Shown here: piece by piece, positions 24,091-35,656 of the stretch
Numbering within the stretch: the stretch's first letter is position 1
Layout: each line of letters begins with the position of its first letter
Assembly (NCBI GenBank): GCA_946807835.1
Contig: OX327683.1
Coordinates: 2,795,001-2,859,000, forward strand
DNA: 64,000 nt
Reading direction: 5' to 3'
Source: Ailanthus altissimus
Lineage: Eukaryota; Streptophyta; Magnoliopsida; Sapindales; Simaroubaceae
Made by a program: the position numbers and the translations under genes
The notes under the pieces: generated by a model
Seen by the model: only the letters and a program-made list of their open reading frames with translations
Database searches by the model: none
What the model was told of the DNA's origin: nothing

Positions 24091-26977
24091 CTCACTAAAA
24101 AGTATACTTGGTAACTATTTATGAGGGATAAAGCGGTCATTTCACGCTATGATTATTTAATTAAATAATCATTATATCTCTATTAAAATATATTATTTTA
24201 TAATATTATATTAGTAATAATATAACATATAAAATGCATGATAGTCGTAATGCATTATATATAAAAAATATATTATTTATATTATTATATTTGCCCATAA
24301 TGGCTATTTATATTAATATAATATTATAACATTATTATTTTAATGTAAATGGAGATATATTTGTAATAAACACTTATCCAAAGCTAATAAAAATAAGTAT
24401 TTATATATATATATAATATTCATATTTTATTTGTATGTGGGTGATACTTAATTTATGTATTGTTATTAATATTGTTTGTATAGATTAAAGACTTACTATT
24501 AGTATTGGGTTTATTTGCAAGACATTAGATTTATTTTAGGGACCAAATTGTAATACTTTAAAAATTTTAGGGGCTAATTCTTAAATACTAAATATTAGCC
24601 TCTTAGTATAAAAATACACATTTGTAACCCTAATTTACTCATTTTTGATTGAGCCACCTCTTTTAGAGTGAGAAAGGAGAGAAAGAGAAGAGAAAGGAAA
24701 AAAAGAAGAAGAAATTTGAAATTTTAAGCTTTAAAAGGTATATTATAACTCTTTCTTAGTTTCTTGGTGTTAATTAAATTAATTCTTTTAAGTTTTAATT
24801 TCTGAAAATATAAAAAATTGGAGATTGATGTGGATTTTGTAAGATATATTGAGAATTGATGATGATTATGTAAATAACTTGATGAATTATAATGAATTTA
24901 CAGAAATTCTATTTGATAGTCTTTAGATCCGAGAATTTTATAAATTTTTGTATTTTGATTCTGGCTTTGGATTTTGGGAATATGAAACTAGACATGTATA
25001 GAATCATTTGGGACTTTGAATTGGTTGAAAATTTCAGGAATTGAATTTATAGTGAATTTATAAAAATGACCCTAAAATTCTAGAAATTTTCTGTGTTAAC
25101 AGTATACTACAGTGACAAATAATTTTTAATTTGCTAAATGATGTTCAAAAATTACGAATTTCTAGAATATGATAAATTTATATGTCTAATATTATATATT
25201 CAAAATTAAGAATTTATATAAATGTGATACAATTTTTATGATTTTCTAAAATATATTAGCTCACTATACTGTTTGATCAATAGATTTTTAAAACTATGGA
25301 ATAAAATAGTTCTAAAATACTTTTGGAAGTAATTTTGAAGTAAAACATTTATCATGGATGAATATATATGTCAAGAGTAATTCTGTGGTAGTTTTATAAT
25401 TTTTTAGTTAGTATATGATTTTATAAAATTGGGAGACTAAATACTGTTCAGTAAATATCTTGATCATATCAGGATAATCGTTTGGATATGATGGTGTTTA
25501 TGATATGGATTGTGTTGGAATGATGACATATAATTTATATATAAGAAGTATATATGAGTCAAGAATGATGTATTCTGATTTTGGAGTGATTGGACATCAT
25601 TTGATGTATAAGAAATATTTATTAAATATAAGTGGTAGAATGACAAATTTTGAGAAAACTAAGTCATTAGACTAATTCAATGTAATAAGTGCAATATGTA
25701 TAATTTTGTAAGCTATTTAAGTGTTTTGTGTGAATTTTGAGGATTATGAAAGGATTAATCTCCATTGATAGGTTATAGAGAATTAAGTCTTGTACCCGAA
25801 AGTGTTAAGAGGTAAGTATATTAGACTTTCACTGAAATCACAATAAACATAGTAATTTTTATGCATGAATTTGTGAATGTCCCTTGTAATATGTTTATAT
25901 TATGTCAAAGTATATTTTGATATGAAATGTGAAAGACATGTGTTTATGAATGTGAGCATGGACATACATGACATATATGTGTTTTTGAAAGTGAGCTTTC
26001 AAAATGAAATGTGTTTAACAAAGAAAGCTTTTGAAGTGTAATATATCTATGAGAAACATTTTGTATTTTGAGGATGCTTAAAGTCACTATTGACTTAGTA
26101 GGCATCTTATGTGATTTGTGGCACCTTTATATGTGACATTTCCTTCGGGATTAGTATATGTTATGTGTTTCGTATGTAGAGAGGATCCTATTGGTACCTC
26201 AAGGAAGAGTGAGTCATCACATTCGTGTGGTGGCGGATTGGTGTATGTGAGAGGACTCACCGATGATCAGGGTGAGGGTTTGGCTCTTACCTTCGGGCAC
26301 GAGCATTATATATGTGTAATTTAAACCTCACTTGTACTATTCCTCTTATACGGTATGTCACCTACAAGTGACATTTGACTCATTGTGTGATATGTAATAT
26401 AAAATTCCTACTAAGTAGTAGTTGAGTGATGGTATTCCTATTATATGTTTTGAAAGAATGTGTAAGCGCTTACCTGACATGTGATTTGATAAGATTATAA
26501 TTTTGATTTATTCACGGCATATCATACACACGCATTGTGTATATATATGTATTTATATTTTGATATATGAAAAACTAGTATGCTTATTGAGTTTTATACT
26601 CATTATAGTTTATGGTGATTTTAGGTAAATAAGGTACATGTGTGCTTAGTAGATTTTGCAAGGCTTCTGCTGTCCCTTGGGTTCCCTAAGTTGCTAGATT
26701 GCTAAGTATTTTATTTGTGGACTCATAGTTTAAGATTTTTAATTTATCTTTATTGAATAAATACTTATGTATTATTTTATTAGGTTTAGTTGCATTTGGT
26801 TTATGTTTCACTAAGTATGGTCATAGGTTGATCTGTGTTGAACTTACTAGCAACTTGTTAAGGATTTTTATGTTGAATTCAAGTTTAAAATTTTATGCAG
26901 TATTAATTATGAGTGCACATTATTAAATGAGTGTAAGTTATGTCGTGTATCAGATCTTTTGGGTCTGGGGCATGACA
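24091..26977 (+). repeat. Ty3-type LTR ending GGGGCATGACA
   Basis: The right end (GGTCTGGGGCATGACA, 26962-26977) is the usual 3' terminus of Tekay/Del-type LTRs. A TATAAAAATA (24607) is followed by a GA-rich tract (24668-24712), the same arrangement as at 18577 and 33785. The left terminus is not resolved: TGTCATGCCCC would be expected and was not seen. No gag or pol is present. Confidence 0.5.
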
Positions 26978-27456
26978 ATATTTGTGTGAAAAAGAAACGG
27001 AAATAGGTAAGGAAAATTAAGAGTTATTTTGCCTTTGTATTTTCCTTTTCATTGCTCTTTAATTTGAGAAGCAATTGTTGCTTCCTTTTCATTTTCTTGA
27101 ACCGGATGAGAGAAAGAGCAAAGTATATAGAATCGGCTATTAAGGGTTAAGGGTTAAGGGTTAATTTCATGATGGATTAAGGAGTTACTGTTCTAACTTA
27201 CCTAACCCATCAAATTGGTAACTAGAATTGTCTACGAGTGAGGCTTTAGGCGGACTCCAAAGAAATACGTGTAAAACGTTAAACGTACTAGTGATTTCTC
27301 AACTTTATCTTTATATATATTAATTTGATTATTCTATATTTGTGTGTTTATTGTATATTTTAAATATTCCACTATATTAAATATGTATCAGATACGTATT
27401 TTTTACAATAAACACAGTTGCACATATATGCACTCGTAAATATTTGATCCCCAACA

Positions 27457-28254
27457 AGAATTTTCAAAAGGATCTATCTAGTGCTACCTTACGCTTATGC
27501 CTAGCACTTACACTTCCTCTCTTATGCCTAACGTCCTAAAGCTATCATAGCCCTCTATTCTTTCTCTTGTTGATGCATTATCTATTATATAAAATTAAAA
27601 AGGATTATATAGACTTCAAAAAAGTCCATAGAAATATTTTTTCTAATTGAAATATGAGTATATGCATATAGGAATCTAAATCATACTAAAAAGTTAAACT
27701 GAGTCAGAATAGAAAATACGAGCAAGTCATTGTGTGAACAGTATTTATGTAAACAATGCATGTGATAGTAGCTTAATTTCGACTTTTCGTTTTCATTCCT
27801 TTCTCATCCATCCCATATATATTTTACTACGTGTCTGACTTTTCACTAGTTTCTAATTTAAAATCAAACTCAACCTTGATTTTAAATTACTAAATTCTCA
27901 CAAACCTCTCTTTGATTCAAAATTTCTCTCAAGAAGCTTTAACTAAGAATCCATCCACTATTTATCCAATGCTAAATTATTCTAGTGTTAATTCTAATTA
28001 AATCTTATGCCTAAACTTAAATCCTTTAAGGCTTATGACTTTAGACTCTAAATTTTTTGAACATATCTCTCCCTAAGTAGCCATCATATTTTGATCTCCA
28101 ATGTCACTTAACACAATCACAATATATCTATGGCTATATCATCTCTTACCATAGATTCTCTCTCGACCTTTGTCACACTAGTGAGAATAATCTCTAGTGC
28201 TACCCTTGGTATGCATCCCCTTAACAAATCCATATTAAAACCCCACAGCATTAC
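27457..28254. other. Noncoding DNA, probably internal or LTR sequence of the element cut at 21439
   Basis: It directly continues the DNA interrupted at 21439. CTAGTGCTACC occurs at 27480 and again near 28196. No coding potential is seen. Confidence 0.35.
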
Positions 28255-28573
28255 ATTAAGTATATAGTCTCAACTGTGCTACTTACCCATCGATCTTTAG
28301 ACATATTTCGCATTTCTTTTTCAAAAGAAGCCTTCAAGGATTCTATAACTCCAAGTCCTATTCACAGACTAATACCATTTGTATGGCTTTAATACCTCTT
28401 ATGCACGGTATTGTATTAAGCACATAGTTTTAACTATGCTTCTCACCCATTGACCTTTAGACATTTCGTATTCTTTCTTCAAAAGAAGCCTTTAAGGATT
28501 CTATAACTCTAAGTCCTATTTATAAACTCATACCATTTGTATGGCTCTGATACCTCTTATTCACAGACTAATA
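28255..28573 (+). repeat. 160-bp tandem duplication containing a primer-site match
   Basis: Units 28255-28414 and 28415-28573 both begin ATTAAG..CATAGT/TATAGT and run through TTCAAAAGAAGCC, GGATTCTATAACTC and TACCATTTGTATGGCT. The second unit contains GGCTCTGATACC (28543-28554), a perfect reverse complement of a tRNA-iMet primer site. The equivalent place in the first unit is GGCTTTAATACC. Confidence 0.8.
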
Positions 28574-28598
28574 CTATTTGTATAACTCCAATACTATT

Positions 28599-28793
28599 TG
28601 TAAGGGCCAATAAACCACATATATCTCTACATTTATATGATATTATTCATTTTAGGTATAGACCGTCATGGCTTTACTCTTGAATTTATCTTAAAATGCC
28701 TCACACCAACGAAGATATAGTTTACTTTTTGTACACTCATAATTCTCACTATTTTTTTTTTGTTAATGTAGGATTTGTTAATTTCCTTAACAC
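28599..28793 (-). mobile_element. TRIM-like short LTR, minus strand
   Basis: It starts TGTAAGGGCCAATAAACCAC and ends near TTCCTTAACA, about 195 bp, preceded by a degenerate primer site (about 28586-28597). I recognise the opening and the CCTCACACCAACG.AGATATAG block as those of a short-LTR repeat common in eudicots. With the upstream duplication it looks like one end of a small non-autonomous retroelement. Confidence 0.45.
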
Positions 28794-29497
28794 CAGCAAT
28801 ACATCATAAATAAACTATTAGGCAATCTTTTTTTTTAGTGATTAACTAGACGAGTTGTTGGCATGTCACTATACAACATTAGGTGGTGTATGATTTGGTT
28901 AACTCTCAATTATTATAAACAATGAAGATATTTAGTAGTGTACATATTATCATCTAATATTAGGTTGGATTATATAATATTTGGAATGCATCAAGTTTAT
29001 ATGTTTATAATTCTAAATATGTATATTTTATGACCTTGCTTCCAAGCTCATTGTAAACTGAGAATTTTATTGCATTAATCAACATCCAACATCCTGTAGG
29101 ATGAGTGGTCTTTATATTAATTGATAATTTCCTTCTTTGATCCCTAGATAGACTCACCTAATACATATTTTATTAATGTGAAATCTCAAATCTAGTCGTT
29201 GAAAAATAGTATTTGCGAATAGAGTCATACGTGTACAACAGTACTGGAATAATGTGGCTAGCGAAAATCCAGATCATATACAAACAGTAGATGACGAACT
29301 TGAATGTAATACCTAATTTCAATTTGTCTCATAATAAGTCAGTAAAGTCAAATATTGATGATAGGTGGGGGTAAGTTTCCAGGAAGCTAGAATATTAAGT
29401 AATTAACTAAGCAATATTTTCCATGTCCTCATTTTCCCATTCACAAACGTACCCCATAGAGAAAGAAAATACAAAATAGAATTAAAGAGAAAGAGAG

Positions 29498-32400
29498 ATG
29501 GAGATTCAACACCATCTTCACGAGCACCCTTTAACACTTTGTGAGAATGACGACGGCCGATTACGCTGCCATTGTTGTGGCAACCGACGATTCGGTAAAT
29601 CCTACCGTTGCAATAAGTGTAAGTTTGTTCCAAAGGGATGCTTTGCCTGCACCGAAAGACCCGCAGGCAGTTTCTATATTTGCAAGGAGTGCTGGCCCAA
29701 TTCTCCTATTTTCCATAGATCATGCGCTGAATTACCGCAAAACGTTCAGATCACTTATCGTCCACACTGCGCTCTCCACTTTGAACAAAATTCTAGCAGA
29801 TCACCGCATGTAAATTGTGATTTCTGTGGCACAAAACACACAGAACATAATAAGTTCTGTTGTGATTTGTGCAGTTTTGAGATTTATTATAGATGCGTTG
29901 CAACGCTTATGAAATTCCATGAAGGTCGAGAATCCATTGAACATTTTAGTCACAGGCATCCCTTAGCCCTCTTGGAGTTGAAGGTGGGAGCTGATAGGTA
30001 TTGCCGTCTATGTGGCGATTACTTACATGGCTTGATCTATGCCTGTATGCCATGTGAATTTTATATTCACAAATCATGTGGTGGATTGCAGCAAGAGATC
30101 CGACACCCTTTTCACCAACGTCATCATTTGACACTCCAAGTTGGTGAGCTACCCAAATATCAGTGTCATGCTTGTTGCTTTAGCTTTCGAGGTTTCAGAT
30201 ATCGTTGTGAGGAGTGTAAGTTTGATTTGCATCCTGAATGTAAATCTTTGACACCAAACATAAAGTATGAAGGTCATCAGCATCTTCTTATTCTTGTAGA
30301 GAACATGTCTTACAAAAGTAAATGCCAAGCATGCGGTTTCAAAATACAGGGTGTTTTCTTCATGCGCTGCGTGGAGTGTAGGCTTAATTTTCATGTCCAA
30401 TGTGGTCCGCTCCCACTGCCACAAACTGTTGTGCATAAACAACACAAACATTCTCTTGTCCTCAGTACTGAAAGATATATCAACCATTATTCCGATCTAA
30501 CCAACTGTGATGCCTGTGAGAAAGAAAGAAATCCAGAGCATCCCTTCTATTATTGTGTTGAATGCGATTACGTAGCTCATGTGCGTTGTGCAGTGACAGA
30601 GGTACAATTCAATAACAAGTTAATACATTTTAGCCACTCGCATGCATTGATTCTCCATGAAAATTTGAGCAATTTTTGTAATGGATGTGGGAAAAGTATC
30701 AAAAGCACAGCATACGCTTGTAATCCCTGCAGATTTTATCTCCACAAATCCTGTGCTGAACTACCAAGAGATATATATCTTCCCTCTCACCAACACTATC
30801 TGACTCTCAAGAGTTCTTATGTTTCAACGGAAGCTATATGTGGTATTTGTGGTAACCATTTCAATGGATTCACATATCAATGTAAGACTTGCTTTTTCGA
30901 TTTGGATCTTGGCTGCGCTTCAACACCCCCTTCTATAAATCTCATCGCTTATGATGACGACTGTAAATACCTCGAAGGGAAAGGAAAGATCGGACATTTT
31001 AGTCACCAACATCCCTTGACTATTTTGGAGGTTGGTGATATCAACTGCGGGTTATGCTCCAAAAACATCCACGGTAAAAGCTATGGTTGTATCCCATGTA
31101 AGTTTTATATTCACGACTCATGTAGTGAATTGTCGAAAGATATTATACACCCTTTTCATCCGCCTCATTCTTTGGAACTTCGAAAACCAATAGATCAATG
31201 TGTTTGTGTTGCCTGTGGATTTCATATTGAAGGCCTCAGATATCGATGTGATGGGTGTGATGTTGACTTTCATCCTAAATGTACATCTCTTAAGTCAAAC
31301 ATAAAGCACAAAGATCATGGGCATCTTCTTTTACTAATAGAGAACATGTCCTATGAAAGTAAATGCGAGGCATGCGGTTGCAAAATTGAAGGTGTTTTCT
31401 TTCTGCGTTGTGTAGAGTGTTCCCTTGATTTTCATGTCCAGTGTGGCCCTCTCTCACTACCATCAACTGTTGTTCACAAACAACACGAGCATCCTCTCAC
31501 ACTTCTTAAAGATCAATTTAACAAGACTTACTGTGATGTCTGCAAGAAAGAAAGCAATCCGAAGCATCCTGTTTATAATTGTGATGAATGTGAGTACTGT
31601 GCTCATGTGCGTTGTGTAATCACGGAGGTACAACTTGATGAAAGAGAGAAGCTGAAGCATTTTAGCCACGAGCATTTCTTGTTTCTCCTTGATTACAAGA
31701 ATCGTGATGATATTATTTGCTATGCATGTGAAGAAGATGTCAAAGTTGAACCAGCGTATGGTTGTTATCCCTGCAAACTTCATCTTCACAAGTCTTGTGC
31801 TGAGCTACCTAGAAAGAAGCCGCATCCGTTCCATCGACATCCTCTCTCTCTTCCAGAACCTTATGTTAGAAAGCATACTAAATGCAATGGTTGTCATAAA
31901 TATTGCACTGGGTTCACTTATTCTTGCATAGATTGTGACTTCCACCTAGACCTTGACTGTTCTCTACTATACCCTTCAATAAAATATCAAGGTCATCAGC
32001 ATATTCTTACTTTCTTCAAGAAGTTATACAACAATCCAGAATGTACAGGCTGTAGGCTTACTACTCCAGATAAGCTTACCCCTTTAGATGACTTTTATTT
32101 TCGTTGTGTGACGTGCAATTTAAATGCTCATCTTATGTGTTCTTCCGTACCACAAACCATTGAACATGATAGTCACCAACATCCTATCTCATTCAGGGTT
32201 AATTTTGTTGATCTTGGTTTTGGTTGTGATGACGGCTATTATTGTTGTGATGTTTGTGAGGCTAGAAGAGATGCTCGAGAATGTGTCTATTATTGCGAAG
32301 AATGCAGCTTTGTAGTTGATATTGACTGTGTGTTTTCTGAGGTATGCCTATCTATTTCGGAACTTGATAAAATAATATATTTTGGTTTTCTGAGATATTG

Positions 32401-33369
32401 GCTGCGTGTTCATTCATTTATAAGCCTATCATCTTTACTATATGGCTTAACCATGAAGTCATGTGTTTAATTTAGATTACTAATCAATTTCCTATTTCTT
32501 GATTATAGGTAATGGATTCTCTTGAAGGAAAGCGAGGAGAAGTGAAGATGACAAGTGTTAGTAGATTTACTACTCATGAGCTGATCAAAAAGACCTACAA
32601 TGATATCTTGGGATCTTTCACCAAAGAGGAAGATGAGAAGACGATAAAGAGCATAGTACTGGACATCCATGAGGAATTCAAACAGTTTTATCAGGAGCAT
32701 GCTGACAGTAGCGATGAAATTATTGTAATAATTACAAAGCAATTTTCCATTTGGGATGAGGACTCCTTGCTGAAAATGGCAAGGGGATACGCGGAAGGAG
32801 TTGTGTATTTAAAGGAACTAACAAAAAAGAATATTGAGGATGAGGAGGTTGTCGATGCGGGAGACAATTACACAATCACTTCAAACTTCGCCCCACTCCT
32901 CAGGAATTTGCTCGACAAACACGGGGACTTCGGTGCCAATTGCCCTTTGAATAAACGGCTGAAGACTATTACTCTCGTAACTTTATGTGCGATCGTGCAG
33001 GAAATGAAATACACCAAGGTTGCGGACATGGACTATAACTCAATAGTCTACTGGTGTTACTACTTGAAGCTTATTCAGAGAGCAGGGTTTAGAGTTGATT
33101 TTGTGTCTACTCATTTGCAGAAAATACTGCGTGCTTATTCCGAAACGGATCGGGAAGTTCCCAAGAACGGCCTGCTTTACGATCTTCACGAGCAGATAGC
33201 TCAACATTCTCAAGAGATTGACGAACGAGAGGCCAAAATTGAAATGTTAAGGAAGGGAATACGAGATATAATTTCTGGTTATGGTTCTGAAAGATCGAGA
33301 GTGGAAGTAAAGCGCTACAGTGAAACTCTGGAGTTCGCGTGGCAGAATGTCACCACAGGGTTGCTCTGA
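29498..33369 (+). CDS. DC1-repeat zinc protein with a PEARLI-4-like C-terminal region (two exons)
   Basis: Joining 29498-32341 and 32509-33369 gives a predicted protein of 1,234 residues. Exon 1 holds about 16 cysteine/histidine modules of the plant DC1 (C1-like) type, each roughly H.HPL.L...C..C...(Y/R)C..C.F..H..C. They form near-repeating quartets starting with HFSH at about residues 149, 376 (half quartet), 499 and 720. Paired Cys/His positions predict zinc binding. Exon 2 adds about 286 residues with no DC1 motif. It includes LLDKHGDFGANCPL and a charged helical tail (residues about 1185-1215), which resemble the PEARLI-4 phospholipase-like family. No signal peptide or membrane span is seen, so a cytosolic or nuclear location is inferred. 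DC1 proteins are linked to stress and defence responses, but molecular function is mostly unknown. The start MEIQHHLHEHPLTL is typical of the family. Both reading frames are intact, unlike the surrounding repeats. Confidence 0.88.
32342..32508 (+). other. Predicted intron of the DC1 gene (167 bp, phase 0)
   Basis: The donor GAG|GTATGC follows codon 948 and the acceptor TTCTTGATTATAG|GTA precedes exon 2. A perfect TACTAAT branch-site match lies at 32478-32484. Splicing joins the two frames with a Glu-Val junction. If retained, the intron is open for 42 codons and ends at a TAA (32468-32470), giving a 990-residue DC1-only protein. Confidence 0.8.
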
Positions 33370-33699
33370 CGATCTCTTGTCTCTTGATAGTCTAGTCAGC
33401 TACATAGATTTGTTGTAATAACCGATTCCACTTTTCTAGGCGAAAGAGTTGTAACCATTCGAGCATAGTAAGTAAACATACACTATTATTATTTTATGAT
33501 GTTCATATTATATGATATTAAAAAGAATAAAAATTTTATTTTATTAAAGATTTGTTTAATTTTTAAAATAAAAATTTATTACCAAGCTCGAGGTTGTGTT
33601 TGTTATAAGTTAAATTAGACTAAATACATATATTATAAATTAGAATTGACATATTTTGAGTTCAATTAAATTTAGCTCAAATCACATACTATAATTTGG

Positions 33700-35656
33700 A
33701 TTGAAGGTTATTATGAAAAAAGGATAAAGTATTGGATTGGATTGATAAATTTAATAAGGGATTAAAAAGTAACTTTTTGAATATTATATAAATCCCATTT
33801 TTCTGTAATCCTAGCCACCCACCCAGATTCGTCTAGTCTTAGAGAGAAGGGAGAGAAAGAAGAATAAGAGAGAATATAACAAAATTAGTGTTTTGTAGAT
33901 TTTTAAAGACTAAAAATGTATTCTCATAATTCTCTCTAATCTTTTGTGTTAGTTATGTGATTTTGTGAACTTATAATTTTGGGAACCTTGATAAATCGAG
34001 GCTATGATGATAATTTCATGAGATATATTAATTATTGAGAATGATTAAATGGATTAAGATGATGAATCATGATAAATCTGCAGAATTACTATATGATCAT
34101 GGATGCGTTTGTGATTTTTATAAATTATTATACTATATGATCATGGATGCGTTTGTGATTTTTATAAATTATTATGTTTCGATTTTAGATTTGATTTTAT
34201 AAACCATGAAATTAGAGATTCTAAGGAGAATTTAGAATCTTGAATCATTGAGAAACTCTATGAACTCAATTTTTAGTGATTTTTTGAAAATGACTCAAAA
34301 ATTTTAAGAATCCCCTCTTTTTGCAGTATGATAAGATTTATCAAACGATCTTATTAAATTATAAATTTTTAGAATATGATAATTTTACATGTTTAGTATA
34401 TCATATCCAAATTTGATATTTTAAATCATTGGTGTCGAATTGTTATGATTTTCTAAAGAGAGTGATCTCAATGCAAAATTTTGTTTGATAAATTCTAGAA
34501 GTTTTAAAAAGAAATCTTTTTAAACTACTTTCTTAATGAATTTACCCTTAAATGATTTATTATGGACTAAGATATATATCTTGAGTACTTCTAAGGTGTT
34601 TCATAATTTTTAATTATGCTCTTTTATAAAATTCGGAGACTAATGGCTGCTCAATGGATGTTCTGATTTGATCAAGTTAAAGATTCAGTTTTAAAAATGA
34701 TTATGACTTAGATTTTAAAGGAGATAAAATTTGATTTACTTGAATTAATAATGATTTATGTCTCAAGAGTAATACATTTGATTATGTTATAAATAGACTT
34801 TATTTGATTGATAAGAAAAATCAGTTTGATAATAGTGGTCGAAATTGGAAGGTTTTAAGAAATCTTAAGCTTTAAATTATGATCCAACTTCGGATTTTTA
34901 TTACTTTATGGGTTTCAATTGTTGATGATGATCATTTTATGACTCGATGGAGACATGCTTTATGATTTGAGTCAACAAACACAAAATTCGCCTCGAGCTC
35001 ACAAGTAGGAACACTTAATAGAAAAGACGCTTCAAGTTTAACTAGATAAATGCACAAGTAGTTTTGTAAGTGGATACTTAAACTATTTTTATAATTTCTG
35101 TTTCATGATTGTAGAAAATATATTTTAATGCATGATGAGCATGACTTGTTTTTTCATAGCTGATAATATGTATGTTTTTCCTTGATTATCAATTTTCTAG
35201 AATTATGTTTTACTTCATAAAATGATTTTTCTTATGTTATGTAGAAAACATTTATATTGTGGTTTTGGCTCATGGTATACTTACACTTTAGATAGCTTTT
35301 TTCATATACAACAGTAATAATTTCTAAATGTTTTGAGATTAAAGAGTGAGAGATATGATATAATGATATGTTATAAGTTCTTATGTGGTATAACATTTAT
35401 GATTTTGAAACCACTAAACTGAACCCTCTCCTTTTTAGATAGATATGAGATTCAAGCCTTTGATGCCTGTTTGTATATACACATAAGTTTTGGGCCGTGT
35501 GTATAGGTGCTTTACTCTTTGGGAGCCAGTTTGCTTTGCGCACACATAAAATGAGGATACGAGATAAGTACTTCTAATACTCTGCCCGATGGACATTTTG
35601 AGTGGACGAAGTTTCTCCTGAGTACCAGTTTAATGTAATTTTTTGTCTATATATAT
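33700..35656 (+). repeat. Ty3-type LTR remnant hosting the intact Copia element
   Basis: TATATAAAT (33785-33793) is followed by a GA-rich tract (33841-33868), as in the other Ty3-type LTRs here. The section at 35480-35550 (GGGCCGTGTGTATAG, TTTGGGAGCCAGTTTG) also reads like an LTR. The sequence is interrupted at 35656 and probably continues at 45101-45335 and after 47950. Neither terminus was found. Confidence 0.4.
34089..34176 (+). repeat. 44-bp perfect tandem duplication
   Basis: Bases 34089-34132 and 34133-34176 both start CTATATGATCATGGATGCG. They differ at most at the last base, so the duplication is recent. Confidence 0.9.

Larger units (their letters stand above)
21440..27456 (+). mobile_element. 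Fourth insertion of the main Copia family: solo LTR split by later Ty3-type LTRs
   Basis: The left part (21440 to about 22850) starts TGTTAGAGTTG and follows the 35657 LTR block by block, including the AAGAGTTAGC motifs and the conserved GTGCGTGGGG.AT block at about 22444. The right part (about 26978-27456) resumes with the family's 3' section and ends CCCCAACA. Flanks are GGAAT (21435-21439) and AGAAT (27457-27461), one change. Between the parts lie foreign LTR sequences and a 20-base G run. No internal domain is present, so the original copy was a solo LTR. Confidence 0.65.

Noticed and set aside
27143..27163. Three TTAAGGG units resembling telomere repeat
   Set aside because: The plant telomere unit is TTTAGGG. 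The run is too short and lies inside the 3' part of a Copia LTR.
29403..31789. Open frames antisense or in other frames to the DC1 gene (for example 31789-31463, 30487-30149)
   Set aside because: They are shadows of the repeated Cys/His codons of the DC1 exon and have no motif of their own.
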